Of a DNA stretch of 64,000 nucleotides, positions 43,887-52,693 are shown piece by piece (the stretch's first letter is position 1; the number at the start of each line of letters is the position of its first letter). Made by a program: the position numbers and the translations under genes. The notes beneath the pieces were generated by a model, which saw only the letters and a list, made by a program, of their open reading frames with translations, was not told the DNA's origin and made no database searches. Source of the DNA: Ornithinibacillus bavariensis (lineage in GTDB: Bacteria; Bacillota; Bacilli; Bacillales; Amphibacillaceae); the NCBI RefSeq assembly GCF_018333235.1, contig NZ_BORP01000001.1, positions 248,001 to 312,000 on the forward strand. Direction: 5' to 3'.

Positions 43887-45161
43887 TTGAAAAAGGATAA
43901 GAAGACCCAGCTAAGCTGGGCACTTTATGATTTTGGAAATTCTGCTTTTGCTACAACGATGCTAGCGGCGGTTCTACCGATTTTCTATTCCAACGTGGCA
44001 TCAAAAGGAATAGAATCTAGCCTAGCAACTAGTTATTGGGGTTATGCTAACTCAATTGCAGTACTAATTGTGGCAATTCTAGCTCCTATTCTTGGTGCTA
44101 TTAGTGATTTCTCTGCAGCCAAGAAAAAGTTTTTGCGGTTCTTTGCCTTTATGGGAATGATAGCAAGTATCCTACTTGCATTTACTGGCGAAGGAGACTA
44201 CCTCTTTGTTGCGTTATTATTCATCGTTGGTTCCATTGGTTTTTCAGGAGGTAATATTTTTTATGACGCCTTTTTACCTGAGGTAGCAGAGGAAAAGGAT
44301 ATGGATAAGGTATCCTCAAAAGGATTTGCCCTGGGGTATGTTGGTGGAGGAATTTTATTATTAATAAATGTTTTAATGATTCTTAAATTTGAGTGGTTTG
44401 GATTATCAGATGTTGTAATGGCAATGAAGGTTTCCTTCGCTATGGTTGGAATATGGTGGTTTATTTTTTCCATTCCTTTATTGAAAAATATTCATGATGA
44501 GAAGAAAAGTCCGATAAAACGAGATAGATCATATGTGGCAATCGGCTTTTCAAGAGTCGGTAATACCTTTAAGGAAATAAGTCAGTTTAAGCATTTATTA
44601 ATTTTCTTATTTGCCTTTTGGTTATATAACGATGGAATTTCTACAATTATCAGGATGGCAACTATTTATGGAACTGAAATCGGCATTGGACAAAATGATT
44701 TAATCATCGCTCTTCTTATTACACAATTTGTTGGCATACCCTGTACCTTCTTTTTTGGTTGGTTAGCTGGAAAAATAAAGCCCAAAAAGGCACTTTTGAT
44801 TACATTATTTGTTTATTTAGGGATTGTTATTTTAGGTTACTTCATGAAGTCAGCCTTGCATTTTTACTTATTGGCAACATGTGTGGGACTGGTCCAAGGT
44901 GGTGCACAGGCCTTGAGTAGATCTATTTTTGGTCGTATGGTACCAGAGAATAAAAAGGGTGAATTCTTTGGATTCTACGGGATTTCATCCAAGTTCTCGG
45001 CAGTATTTGGCCCGTTTGTATTTGGATTTATCGGGCAAATAACGGGTAATAATCGGTTTGGTATTTTATCGTTAATCGTATTCTTTATTGCTGGAATTCT
45101 TATTTTAAGCTTTGTAAATGTGGAAAAGGGAGCAGAAGCTGCTAGGAAAAAGACTGCTTAG
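43887..45161 (+). CDS. MFS transporter, UMF1/YxiO family
   Basis: A 424-aa permease with about twelve helices. The UMF1 (Atg22-like) signature is SWALYDFGNSAFATTMLAAVLPIFYSNVASKG (9-40), with GGNIFYDAFLPEVA and the second-half motif GGAQALSRSIFGRMVPENKKGEFFGFYGISSKFSAVFGPF. B. subtilis YxiO is of the same type and size; relatives in fungi export amino acids from vacuoles, but no bacterial substrate is known to me. The start is TTG at 43887, ten bases after GGGGAG; no ATG or GTG fits. Confidence 0.88.
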   Translation: MKKDKKTQLSWALYDFGNSAFATTMLAAVLPIFYSNVASKGIESSLATSYWGYANSIAVLIVAILAPILGAISDFSAAKKKFLRFFAFMGMIASILLAFTGEGDYLFVALLFIVGSIGFSGGNIFYDAFLPEVAEEKDMDKVSSKGFALGYVGGGILLLINVLMILKFEWFGLSDVVMAMKVSFAMVGIWWFIFSIPLLKNIHDEKKSPIKRDRSYVAIGFSRVGNTFKEISQFKHLLIFLFAFWLYNDGISTIIRMATIYGTEIGIGQNDLIIALLITQFVGIPCTFFFGWLAGKIKPKKALLITLFVYLGIVILGYFMKSALHFYLLATCVGLVQGGAQALSRSIFGRMVPENKKGEFFGFYGISSKFSAVFGPFVFGFIGQITGNNRFGILSLIVFFIAGILILSFVNVEKGAEAARKKTA

Positions 45162-45180
45162 ATACAAAAGAAGTATGCAC

Positions 45181-45216
45181 AAAAGCCGCAAACCCTCACT
45201 GGTTTTGCGGCTTTTA
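45181..45216. terminator. Bidirectional terminator between the YxiO-like and PLC-like genes
   Basis: Arms AAAAGCCGCAAA (45181-45192) and TTTGCGGCTTTT (45204-45215) with inner CC/GG pairing across one bulged base. Confidence 0.85.
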
Positions 45217-46128
45217 TTACAGAATAGGCTCACTATACTGGTTCTCTAATTTTAGCTTGAGTGGCAATCCAGTATCATACGAAATATCTCCAATTAATCC
45301 CTCTAAATCTTCCCTACTAGTACCGTTGTTATACCAATAATCAATCACTTTTTTCATAATTTCTATACCCTCAATTCGAGCCTGCTCGTATAAATCAATG
45401 AAGCTCTTTGTACTAGGTTTTTTCGTCGCAGGGTGATACCAGGTTTGGTGTTCTAAGTTTAAATAATCCTTATGGTTGGTAATCGGTTGGTGGGAGAAAG
45501 CAGAAATTACCTTTTTCAATAATTTGTTTTTCCAACCATATGGATCAGATAGTATCATTAAAGCTAATTTCATATCTTTAAAAGCTTTTTTAATATAGCT
45601 TGAAGAAGATTCTGTGACCTCAGGATAGTGCTTACGAATTGCTTGATAAAGAAAATTAGCGATTTCATTTTTTTGCTGTTTATTTAAAAGGATTTCTTTG
45701 TAGACAGGTGTTTTCCAGGTTTTTAGATTCTTATAGCGTTCCATCATTAAGGTGTCAATAATGATTTCGTATTTCGAGTGATTATTCCCTTCATATCCTG
45801 CATAATAGTTGATAAAAGGATGTGCGATTCGGTCCAATATATGATGGGTTACAAACCCAAATACATACGATTTTATTTCTGTGGAGCTGTCCTTTGCAGA
45901 TACAATTATATCCATAAGAAAATCTCCACATTTTTTCCTGTGAAGAAGATTCCCTATGTTTGGAATGGATGCATCCTTTATCCACGGCCAAAAATTATAA
46001 TAGAAAAAAGGATCAGGTCCTTGTGCACCTAAATTTAATATATAACTACGGCTAGGTATGTTCTCTGGTTTACTTATAGCATCAAGCATATCTTCACAAA
46101 AGAGCATATGTGTCCAAATGTTAGGCAT
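45217..46128 (-). CDS. Zinc-dependent phospholipase C-like protein
   Basis: A 303-aa protein of the Zn_dep_PLPC fold: N-terminal PNIWTHMLFCEDML, LGAQGPDPFFYY (33-44), and histidine/aspartate metal motifs FVTHHILDRIAHPFINYYAGY (about 92-112) and NHSKYEIIIDTLM. It has no signal peptide, unlike secreted clostridial alpha-toxin, so it is a cytosolic housekeeping-type member with unknown substrate. The ATG at 46128 follows GGAGGG. It is convergent with the UMF1-family gene. Confidence 0.8.
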   Translation of the reverse strand: MPNIWTHMLFCEDMLDAISKPENIPSRSYILNLGAQGPDPFFYYNFWPWIKDASIPNIGNLLHRKKCGDFLMDIIVSAKDSSTEIKSYVFGFVTHHILDRIAHPFINYYAGYEGNNHSKYEIIIDTLMMERYKNLKTWKTPVYKEILLNKQQKNEIANFLYQAIRKHYPEVTESSSSYIKKAFKDMKLALMILSDPYGWKNKLLKKVISAFSHQPITNHKDYLNLEHQTWYHPATKKPSTKSFIDLYEQARIEGIEIMKKVIDYWYNNGTSREDLEGLIGDISYDTGLPLKLKLENQYSEPIL

Positions 46129-46202
46129 GGAGAGCCCTCCTAAACAACTAATTAATACATTAATAAGTATAAGGCTAAATTAACTATGTAAGGATTACAA
46201 TT

Positions 46203-46231
46203 TTGTGAATAATTCATAGTTCTACCATAAT
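46203..46231 (+). promoter_or_regulatory. Sigma-A promoter candidate of fumC
   Basis: TTGTGA (46203-46208), 17-base spacer, CATAAT (46226-46231). A second -10-like TACAAT sits near 46283, closer to the gene, so the true start is unresolved. Confidence 0.45.
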
Positions 46232-46327
46232 AATTTTTTTATACACGTGCAATGAATATGATTTTCATTTTTAAAAAATTTGGTACAATAGAGAGGGATT
46301 TGAAAATCAAATTGGGAGGAAATACAT

Positions 46328-47713
46328 ATGGAATTTCGTATAGAGCACGATACCCTTGGGGAAGTGAAGGTACCTGCTAATAAATATTGGGGTGCACAGA
46401 CACAGCGCAGTAAGGAAAACTTTCCAATTGGTCATGAGAAAATGCCAACAGAAATTATAAAAGCGTTTGCAGTTTTGAAAATGAGTGCTGCAAAAGCAAA
46501 TAGTGATCTAGGCCTGCTTGATGCGAAAAAAGCAGAAGCCATTGAATATGCAGCGACACAAGTTATTAATGGAAATTTAGAAGCACATTTTCCGCTAGTT
46601 GTTTGGCAAACTGGTAGTGGAACACAATCCAATATGAATGTAAACGAAGTGATTGCTCATGTTGGAAATGAGTGGTTAAAGGAGCAAGGCAGTGATCTAA
46701 CATTACATCCAAATGATGATGTTAATAAATCCCAAAGCTCTAATGACACATATCCTACAGCCATGCATGTAGCTGAAGTTTTAATGCTTGAGGATGTTGT
46801 ATTACCTGCTTTACGTACACTTAAAAGCACCTTTAAAAACAAAATGGATGCATTCCAGGATATCGTAAAGATTGGTCGTACACACTTACAGGATGCAACA
46901 CCTTTAACACTTGGACAAGAGATTAGTGGATGGCACCGAATGCTGGAAAAATCAGAAAGCATGATAGAAGCCAGCCTTCCTTATCTAAAGGAATTAGCTA
47001 TTGGTGGTACTGCAGTTGGTACTGGTTTGAATGCTCACCCTGAATTTTCAGAGCGTGTATGCGCAGAAATTAGCCGATTTACTGGCAAAGAATTTGTTTC
47101 TGCACCGAATAAATTCCATGCATTAACAAGTCATGATGAAACGGTATTTGCTCATGGTGCATTAAAGGGCTTAGCTGCAGATATGATGAAGATAGCAAAT
47201 GATGTTCGTTGGTTAGCCAGCGGCCCACGCTGTGGAATTGGCGAAATTACAATACCAGAAAACGAGCCTGGTAGCTCAATTATGCCAGGTAAAGTGAATC
47301 CAACACAGAGTGAAGCAGTAACAATGGTTGCCGCTCAAGTGATGGGGAATGATGCAACAATTGGTTTTGCAGCAAGTCAAGGGAATTTTGAGCTTAATGT
47401 ATTTAAACCTGTAATTGCGATGAACTTCCTACAATCCTGTCAGTTATTAGCAGATAGCATACTTTCCTTCAATGATCGTTGTGCTGTGGGTATTGAACCA
47501 AACCATGATCAAATTGAAAAGTATTTAAATGATTCTTTAATGCTTGTGACAGCATTAAACCCTTATATTGGCTACGAAAATGCAGCAAAGATTGCTAAAA
47601 AAGCATTTGCAGATAATTCAACACTGAAAGAGACTGCTATTGAACTAGGCCTACTAACTTCTGAAGAATTTGATCAATATGTGAATCCAAGAGAAATGAC
47701 ACATCCGAAATAA
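46328..47713 (+). CDS. fumC: Class II fumarate hydratase
   Basis: A 461-aa iron-independent fumarase that interconverts fumarate and malate in the TCA cycle. Diagnostic segments: ERDTLG-like start ([27 protein letters not shown]), [53 protein letters not shown], and the superfamily signature [11 protein letters not shown] (near 314). Length and sequence exclude aspartase and argininosuccinate lyase. ATG after GGGAGG. It is monocistronic with a strong terminator. Confidence 0.97.
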   Translation: MEFRIEHDTLGEVKVPANKYWGAQTQRSKENFPIGHEKMPTEIIKAFAVLKMSAAKANSDLGLLDAKKAEAIEYAATQVINGNLEAHFPLVVWQTGSGTQSNMNVNEVIAHVGNEWLKEQGSDLTLHPNDDVNKSQSSNDTYPTAMHVAEVLMLEDVVLPALRTLKSTFKNKMDAFQDIVKIGRTHLQDATPLTLGQEISGWHRMLEKSESMIEASLPYLKELAIGGTAVGTGLNAHPEFSERVCAEISRFTGKEFVSAPNKFHALTSHDETVFAHGALKGLAADMMKIANDVRWLASGPRCGIGEITIPENEPGSSIMPGKVNPTQSEAVTMVAAQVMGNDATIGFAASQGNFELNVFKPVIAMNFLQSCQLLADSILSFNDRCAVGIEPNHDQIEKYLNDSLMLVTALNPYIGYENAAKIAKKAFADNSTLKETAIELGLLTSEEFDQYVNPREMTHPK

Positions 47714-47718
47714 AATAG

Positions 47719-47752
47719 AAAATCCTGCCTTATGATGAGGCAGGATTTTTTC
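47719..47752 (+). terminator. Terminator of fumC
   Basis: Perfect 12-base arms AAAATCCTGCCT (47719-47730) and AGGCAGGATTTT (47738-47749), then TT. Confidence 0.9.
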
Positions 47753-47908
47753 GGTTAAGCTGAGAAGTAGTAATCAATTCTTGAGGAGCATGAAATACGG
47801 TTATTAGGGAATAGATAAGCTATTCATTTTGGAAAAAAGTATGGCGTATAGAGCCACCAATATTTCAAGAAAAACATAAGCAAACCACAATTTACCAACG
47901 CTTTTTTG

Positions 47909-47939
47909 TGATAAGATTTTCTCTTCTGCTAACAATATA
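47909..47939 (+). promoter_or_regulatory. Possible sigma-G promoter of the SASP gene
   Basis: TGATAA (47909-47914) and CAATATA (47933-47939) with an 18-base spacer weakly resemble the sigma-G -35/-10 elements expected for SASP genes. Confidence 0.35.
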
Positions 47940-47958
47940 GTTACAGGAGGTGATAAAC

Positions 47959-48162
47959 ATGGCTAACAACAACAATTCAAACCAACTACTTGTTCCTGGT
48001 GTACAAGAAGCTCTAGATCAAATGAAATATGAAATCGCTTCTGAGTTTGGTGTAAACCTAGGTGCTGACACTACTTCTCGTGCTAACGGTTCTGTTGGTG
48101 GAGAAATCACGAAGCGTCTAGTACAAACTGCTCAACAACAATTATCTGGTAAAATTCAATAA
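47959..48162 (+). CDS. Alpha/beta-type small acid-soluble spore protein
   Basis: A 67-aa DNA-binding protein that coats and protects forespore DNA and is degraded at germination. The GPR protease site E25-I-A-S-E-F-G31 and the two conserved helices [22 protein letters not shown] and [17 protein letters not shown] are present. I chose ATG at 47959 (MANNNNSNQ), after the GGAGGTGA site; the GTG nine bases earlier is part of that site. It is monocistronic, with a hairpin at 48190-48216. Confidence 0.95.
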   Translation: MANNNNSNQLLVPGVQEALDQMKYEIASEFGVNLGADTTSRANGSVGGEITKRLVQTAQQQLSGKIQ

Positions 48163-48189
48163 TAATGGCATCGAGGTGTAAACCTCTTT

Positions 48190-48217
48190 AAGGGAAAGTC
48201 TTCTAGGCTTTCCCTTT
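48190..48217 (+). terminator. Terminator of the SASP gene
   Basis: Arms AAGGGAAAG (48190-48198) and CTTTCCCTT (48208-48216), T-poor tail. A small GAGGT/ACCTC hairpin lies just before it. Confidence 0.65.
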
Positions 48218-48352
48218 ACATTGTTCCTCGAAAGTTAATTGTATTATTTACTAATTTCTAGAAATAATTCCCTTCTTTACAAAAAAGTTTCTATAAGATT
48301 TAAGCTAAGATATGTATCTGTTAGGTCAGTATGGAAACAGCTTAAATCAAGA

Positions 48353-48385
48353 TCAAAAAAAAGAAAGAGAGCATAAGGCCCTCTT
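48353..48385 (-). terminator. Terminator of the msmX-like gene
   Basis: Arms AAGAGAGC (48365-48372) and GCCCTCTT (48378-48385, one G-U pair). On the minus strand a TTTCTTTTTTTT tract follows. Confidence 0.8.
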
Positions 48386-49481
48386 ACTTAATTCGTTCTT
48401 CTGTATTTGCATCAAAGAAATGAGCTTTATTCATATCTAATGCTAGTTTAATGGTTTCTCCACTATTTATATCAGATCGGGAATCGACACGTGCTATAAA
48501 GTCTTGGTCATTAATTTTGGAATATAAATATGTTTCTGCACCCATTAATTCAGCAACATCAATGAAAGCAGATATATTTGTCTCTGGGGAAGACTCAATA
48601 AATATTAATTCATCATGAATGTCTTCAGGGCGAATTCCAAGAATGACTTCTTGATTAATATAGCCTTTCTCTTTTAACAATTTTAATTTACCTTCAGGAA
48701 CCTTAATTTTAACATCATCCATGACAAATCCGTCATCCTTAATGACTCCTCTTAGGAAGTTCATAGCCGGAGAACCAATAAATCCACCAACGAAAACGTT
48801 ATTCGGATTGTCATATACTTCCTTTGGTGCTCCCACTTGTTGAATAACGCCATCCTTCATAACAACTAAACGAGTGGCCATTGTCATTGCCTCTGTTTGA
48901 TCGTGTGTCACATAAATAGTTGTTGTCTGGAGACGTTTGTGCAGTTTTTGGATTTCAGCACGCATCTGTACCCGAAGCTTTGCATCTAAGTTTGATAAAG
49001 GTTCGTCCATCAAGAATACCTTTGCATCACGGACAATGGCACGTCCAAGCGCAACACGCTGACGTTGACCACCAGAAAGTGCTTTTGGTTTACGATCTAA
49101 ATACGCTTCCAAACCTAAGATTTTGGCAGCGTTCTGTACGCGCTTATCGATTTCATCTTTTTTAAATTTACGTAATTTAAGTCCAAAAGCCATATTATCA
49201 TATACATTCATATGTGGATAAAGCGCATAGTTTTGGAAAACCATCGCAATATCGCGATCTTTTGGGGCAACATCATTCATTTTTTTATCATCAATATATA
49301 GTTCACCCTCTGTAATTTCTTCCAGTCCAGCAATCATACGTAATGTAGTTGATTTACCACAGCCAGAAGGGCCGACAAAAACAATGAACTCCTTATCTTC
49401 AATGTGAAGATTAAAATCACTTACTGCAACAACATCCTTATCATATTTCTTTTGAATATGCTCTAATCGCAATTCTGCCAA
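48384..49481 (-). CDS. msmX: Carbohydrate ABC transporter ATP-binding protein (MsmX/UgpC type)
   Basis: A 365-aa ATPase that powers sugar importers. The nucleotide-binding domain has Walker [10 protein letters not shown] (37-45), Q-loop [16 protein letters not shown], signature LSGGQRQR and Walker [19 protein letters not shown]-terminal regulatory TOBE/OB domain follows from about 240 ([11 protein letters not shown]). No permease or binding protein is adjacent, as for B. subtilis MsmX, a shared ATPase for several sugar systems. The start is TTG at 49481 after GAGGGGGA. A cre-like sequence sits between promoter and gene. Confidence 0.9.
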   Translation of the reverse strand: MAELRLEHIQKKYDKDVVAVSDFNLHIEDKEFIVFVGPSGCGKSTTLRMIAGLEEITEGELYIDDKKMNDVAPKDRDIAMVFQNYALYPHMNVYDNMAFGLKLRKFKKDEIDKRVQNAAKILGLEAYLDRKPKALSGGQRQRVALGRAIVRDAKVFLMDEPLSNLDAKLRVQMRAEIQKLHKRLQTTTIYVTHDQTEAMTMATRLVVMKDGVIQQVGAPKEVYDNPNNVFVGGFIGSPAMNFLRGVIKDDGFVMDDVKIKVPEGKLKLLKEKGYINQEVILGIRPEDIHDELIFIESSPETNISAFIDVAELMGAETYLYSKINDQDFIARVDSRSDINSGETIKLALDMNKAHFFDANTEERIK

Positions 49482-49501
49482 AGTAAAGTCCCCCTCTATA
49501 A

Positions 49502-49533
49502 TGAAAGCGTTTAATCTATTTGTTTTTATTATA
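49502..49533 (-). promoter_or_regulatory. msmX -10 box and cre-like CcpA site
   Basis: Minus-strand TATAAT at 49528-49533. The 14-mer TGAAAGCGTTTAAT (49502-49515) fits the cre consensus TGWNANCGNTNWCA at all but the last two positions. It lies just downstream of the predicted transcription start, a position where CcpA could act as a roadblock. Confidence 0.45.
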
Positions 49534-49558
49534 GTAGATAACTTTATTAAGCAAAATG

Positions 49559-49601
49559 GTAAACCTGCACAAAGAATATGTACAACTTTGTGCAGGTTTA
49601 C
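49559..49601 (-). terminator. Perfect 16-base inverted repeat between the PucR-type gene and msmX
   Basis: Arms 49559-49574 and 49586-49601 are exact complements around an 11-base loop. It follows the minus-strand regulator gene by 16 bases and probably ends it, although the tail (CCATTTTGC) is T-poor. Confidence 0.55.
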
Positions 49602-49616
49602 AAATACTAATCCTGT

Positions 49617-50501
49617 TTACTCATTTTTGGCTAAAATAGCCAAGTAAACTATTAAGGCATGATGAAATCCACGAATATCTAACTTTGTTTTTTCATGAAA
49701 TTTTTCGATGCGATATTGCAGACTATTTCGATGCATATAAAGTCGTTTCGCAGCGACAGAAATGTTGAGATTACTATCAAATAATACTTTTATCATATTC
49801 AAAAATTCTCTATCGTTAAGAAAATCCTGCAGTATCATCTTTTGTATCTCATTTTTGTATTGATAATCTGCATGGTTCATTAAAATGATTGGAATTCCGT
49901 CTAGGTATGATACTACATTTTCTTCCGCTATTGGTAACGCAATTGTTGCACCTTTTTTCACGAATTCATAATGTTGTTTAATTCCTATTAAATTCTCACG
50001 ATATGGCCCAATGAAAAATTTGATATTTCCATATAAATCGGTAATCAATATATCAATAATTTCTTTATATGAAATGGATTCCTCTTCATGATCCTTCATG
50101 ATATCAACCAGAATCCCTTCTCGTTCATTTTCCCAAAGTATAATTGTTTCCTTTTCGAAGATTTGGTTTACTGCTTCTTTAAAATCAACTGGTTTTATAT
50201 GATTGGATTCAATAGAAAAGTAAACTAAACGGTACTTGCTAATGATATCCGTGTTTATTTCTGTTTCCTGAAGATACATTTCCCATATTAATTCTTCCTT
50301 TGATTTTGGTGGGAAAAGATGTTCAAACGGTATTAGAAATAAGTTAAGCAATTGTTCGTTTTTACTATCTAACTCCTTTGGATCAATGCTTATAACATGT
50401 GAATTATTTGTTACATACCATACGAACCGATTATCAAGTTTATTTGGAATAGTTTCATAATATTGAAGTGATGGAAATAGTTTTTTTAATTGCTCAATCA
50501 A
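49617..50501 (-). CDS. PucR/CdaR-type helix-turn-helix regulator
   Basis: A 294-aa protein. The C-terminal ~60 residues are a PucR-type DNA-binding helix-turn-helix (LFDSNLNISVAAKRLYMHRNSLQYRIEKFHEKTKLDIRGFHHALIVYLAI), as in CdaR and PucR. The N-terminal ~230 residues are a sensor region I do not recognise; it has no membrane segment. The start is TTG at 50501, eight bases after GAGG. It is upstream of and codirectional with msmX, so a role in sugar uptake is conceivable but only by position. Confidence 0.78.
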   Translation of the reverse strand: MIEQLKKLFPSLQYYETIPNKLDNRFVWYVTNNSHVISIDPKELDSKNEQLLNLFLIPFEHLFPPKSKEELIWEMYLQETEINTDIISKYRLVYFSIESNHIKPVDFKEAVNQIFEKETIILWENEREGILVDIMKDHEEESISYKEIIDILITDLYGNIKFFIGPYRENLIGIKQHYEFVKKGATIALPIAEENVVSYLDGIPIILMNHADYQYKNEIQKMILQDFLNDREFLNMIKVLFDSNLNISVAAKRLYMHRNSLQYRIEKFHEKTKLDIRGFHHALIVYLAILAKNE

Positions 50502-50655
50502 TAGTAAAACCTCATTTACTTTAGTCTTTTCTCCATTATACCAATAGTTGAAAACTTTAAGCTTTTTTTGTGTGTCACAAATGGATAGTTATTGGTATAC
50601 ATTAGATTATGGGTTTGTTATAGTGGGTGTAACCGACAGCAAGGAGGAATTTGTT

Positions 50656-51000
50656 TTGGCAAATTTGTATGATAGTGCCTATGATTTAGAAAAAGCAATT
50701 CGTGAAAGTGTGGAATTTAATGAGCTAAAAACTGCGTTTCAAGCGGTTATGAATAATCCAACCTCTCGTAAAATGTTCGAGGATTTTCGTAATACACAAA
50801 TGGAATTGCAACAAAAACAGATGCAGGGTTTAAATATTACAGAACAAGAGGTAGAAAATGCACGTAAAATAGTTGAGCTTGTCCAGCAGCATGAAGGAAT
50901 TGCTAACTTGATGGAAAAGGAACAACGCTTAAACGTGGTTATAAATGAACTTAGTCAAATTATTACGAAGCCATTAGAAGAGCTTTATGGTGGTCAATAA
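50656..51000 (+). CDS. yheA: YheA/YmcA-YlbF family protein
   Basis: A 114-aa helical protein (ANLYDSAYDLEKAIRESVEFNELKTAFQAVMNNPTSRKMFEDFRN...). It closely resembles B. subtilis YheA, including the ending KPLEELYGG and the central QMELQQKQMQGLNITEQEVE. Relatives YmcA and YlbF act with YaaT in RNA maturation; YheA itself is uncharacterised. The start is TTG at 50656, eight bases after a perfect AAGGAGG; longer forms from 50548 would carry an unrelated N-terminus over that site. Confidence 0.88.
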   Translation: MANLYDSAYDLEKAIRESVEFNELKTAFQAVMNNPTSRKMFEDFRNTQMELQQKQMQGLNITEQEVENARKIVELVQQHEGIANLMEKEQRLNVVINELSQIITKPLEELYGGQ

Positions 51001-51030
51001 TTATCCATAACTTTAAAATTACTTGTTCTT

Positions 51031-51061
51031 AGAACGCAAGGAGTATATTCTTGCGTTCTTT
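51031..51061 (+). terminator. Terminator of yheA
   Basis: Perfect 10-base arms AGAACGCAAG (51031-51040) and CTTGCGTTCT (51050-51059), short T tail. Confidence 0.75.
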
Positions 51062-51082
51062 ATGTTTTATCAAACGGAGTAG

Positions 51083-51184
51083 CTTCTAGTTGCCGACATT
51101 ATTTTACTTTATGGAGTATTCATTATACTCGTTCTTGCAGGAATTATTGCTATCGATATCGAATATGTTGAATATGCACGATAG
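51083..51184 (+). other. Open frame for a membrane peptide without canonical start
   Basis: The frame after a TAG at 51080-51082 reads LLVADIILLYGVFIILVLAG followed by IIAIDIEYVEYAR and TAG at 51182. This is one good membrane helix with a charged tail, and GGAG lies just upstream. However, no ATG, GTG or TTG is in frame before the helix. It could be a decayed small gene, use a rare start, or be chance. Confidence 0.25.
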
Positions 51185-51201
51185 ACAAGGGGGAGTACTT
51201 A

Positions 51202-51975
51202 ATGAATTATGTTTCTTGTGAAAGCAAACTAAATATATCCTATATTCAATTAAATCGGCCGGATCGCTACAATGCATTGAATTTGGAAATGCTTGAGGAA
51301 TTATTACAGGTCGTAAAGGAAGTAGAAAAAAGGGCTGATAAAGTCGTCATACTAAGAGGAGAAGGTAATGCTTTTTGTGCTGGCGGTGACATCGCGATGA
51401 TGAAGGATTTTTCCGATAAGGAATTTTTTGATGATGTGATGGATACGATTTCTGATATCGTACGGAAGCTTTATATGATGCCGAAGATAGTTATTTCGGC
51501 TGTTCAGGGATCAGCTGCTGGTTTAGGCTTAAGCTTAGCATTAACAGCAGACTATGTTGTAACGAACAAAGAAGCAAAGTTCGGAATGTTATTTGCCGGC
51601 GTTGGCCTTGCTCCAGATGGTGGTGGCCATTTTTGGGCAGAGCAGCGTCTCGGTACTCAACAAGCAAAGCAATTCATTTGGGGAAACCCAAAACAAGTTA
51701 CTGGTGATGAAGCAAAAAATCTAGGATTAGCTGATTTGTTAGTAGAAGGAGATATTCTAGTTGGGGCACAAAAGTTAGCTCATACCCTCCTCACATCACC
51801 ATTAGAAGCAATGTTAAAAACTAAGCTGACTTATCATGAAAGCCATTTGGAAACTCTAAATGACTATTTGAAGAAGGAAAAGCAAAATCAATGGGAGCTT
51901 AGAAGTACATTAGATCATCAAGAAGGGGTTCAGGCTTTTTTGGAAAAAAGAAAGCCTACGTTCATCGGGAAATAG
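51202..51975 (+). CDS. yhaR: Enoyl-CoA hydratase/isomerase family protein
   Basis: A 257-aa crotonase-fold enzyme that hydrates or isomerises acyl-CoA esters. Oxyanion-hole segments ILRGEGNAFCAGGDIAMMKDF (49-69) and SAVQGSAAGLGLSLALTADYVV (98-119) are present. In place of the usual catalytic glutamates the region reads LFAGVGLAPDGGGHFWAEQRLG, as in PaaG-type isomerases with Asp/Gly variants, so activity is unclear. The yhaR name rests on its position in a yha-like gene order. ATG after GGGGGAG; a terminator follows. Confidence 0.85.
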   Translation: MNYVSCESKLNISYIQLNRPDRYNALNLEMLEELLQVVKEVEKRADKVVILRGEGNAFCAGGDIAMMKDFSDKEFFDDVMDTISDIVRKLYMMPKIVISAVQGSAAGLGLSLALTADYVVTNKEAKFGMLFAGVGLAPDGGGHFWAEQRLGTQQAKQFIWGNPKQVTGDEAKNLGLADLLVEGDILVGAQKLAHTLLTSPLEAMLKTKLTYHESHLETLNDYLKKEKQNQWELRSTLDHQEGVQAFLEKRKPTFIGK

Positions 51976-52034
51976 AGAATGCCGGAACAGTGCTTTCTAA
52001 GAAAATAGGAACCCACTACTTATTAAAATAAAAT

Positions 52035-52080
52035 AAGCTGTCTAATAGCAATTGATTGTGCTTATTAGACAGCTTTATTT
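52035..52080 (+). terminator. Terminator of the enoyl-CoA hydratase gene
   Basis: Perfect 13-base arms AAGCTGTCTAATA (52035-52047) and TATTAGACAGCTT (52063-52075), then TATTT. Confidence 0.8.
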
Positions 52081-52136
52081 GGATTAAAGTTCTACAAAAA
52101 TTTCAGTAAGGTTGTTACTAGTTAAATGATACTTAC

Positions 52137-52322
52137 TTACCGATGAAATAAAACTAATTTTGCCTCTGGAGAAACACAACGATGTGTATACTCTAAATAT
52201 CCATCTTTCGCTAATCGCTCTTCACCAAGGATTTTAGCTTCCTCATCATTTGCTGCCTCAAAGGACTCATCCAATAATTTTTCCCCTGTTTTATCAAATA
52301 CTGTTAAAACGTATTTCTTCAT
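52137..52322 (-). CDS. yhzD: YhzD-like protein
   Basis: A 61-aa cytosolic protein of unknown function (KKYVLTVFDKTGEKLLDESFEAANDEEAKILGEERL...HRCVSPEAKLVLFHR). It resembles the small Bacillus YhzD family, especially the FDKxGExLLxESFEAANDEEAK core. I chose ATG at 52322 because AGGAGG lies nine bases upstream; an in-frame ATG at 52355 would read through that site. It is divergent from the XRE operon. Confidence 0.8.
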   Translation of the reverse strand: MKKYVLTVFDKTGEKLLDESFEAANDEEAKILGEERLAKDGYLEYTHRCVSPEAKLVLFHR

Positions 52323-52408
52323 ATCGTTTACCTCCTGAAGTATACTCCGTACCATAATATTCGACTTTTTTCTGAAAAATCCTGCTAGAAATAAAAATAA
52401 AAATATAT

Positions 52409-52468
52409 GTAAAGTACCCTTGACATGAATAAAGATGTATAGTACGCTTTACGTAAAGTTTACTTTAC
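52409..52468 (+). promoter_or_regulatory. Promoter and multi-copy operator of the XRE/ABC operon
   Basis: TTGACA (52420-52425) with a poor -10 TACGCT 17 bases on (52443-52448). GTAAAGT or its complement occurs four times: 52409-52415, then within the palindrome CTTTACGTAAAG (52447-52458), which shares its right half with GTAAAGT-TT-ACTTTAC (52453-52468). Such overlap suggests binding sites for the adjacent XRE protein. Confidence 0.55.
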
Positions 52469-52486
52469 AAAAAAGTAGGAGATAAC

Positions 52487-52693
52487 ATGAAAACGTTAAT
52501 TCGTGAAAAACGGAAAGAAAGGAATATGACACAAGAAGAATTATCGGAGGCATTGAAGGTATCTAGACAGACAATCATTTCGTTGGAAAAGGGAAAATAT
52601 AAGCCATCTCTTGTATTAGCACATAAACTAGCACAGATCTTTGAATGTACGATTGAAGATTTATTTATCTTTGAGGGGGATGAAAATGTTTAG
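52487..52693 (+). CDS. XRE-family regulator
   Basis: A 68-aa protein that is almost only a helix-turn-helix (IREKRKERNMTQEELSEALKVSRQTIISLEKGKYKPSLVLAHKLAQIFECTIEDLFIFE). It belongs to the small Cro/CI-like regulators often encoded before ABC or membrane operons. ATG after GTAGGAGAT. It overlaps the next gene by eight bases. It probably represses its own operon through the GTAAAGT repeats in the promoter. Confidence 0.9.
   Translation: MKTLIREKRKERNMTQEELSEALKVSRQTIISLEKGKYKPSLVLAHKLAQIFECTIEDLFIFEGDENV

Noticed and set aside
52438-52443. TATAGT as the -10 of the XRE operon promoter
   Set aside because: It lies only 12 bases after TTGACA, too close for a sigma-A promoter.
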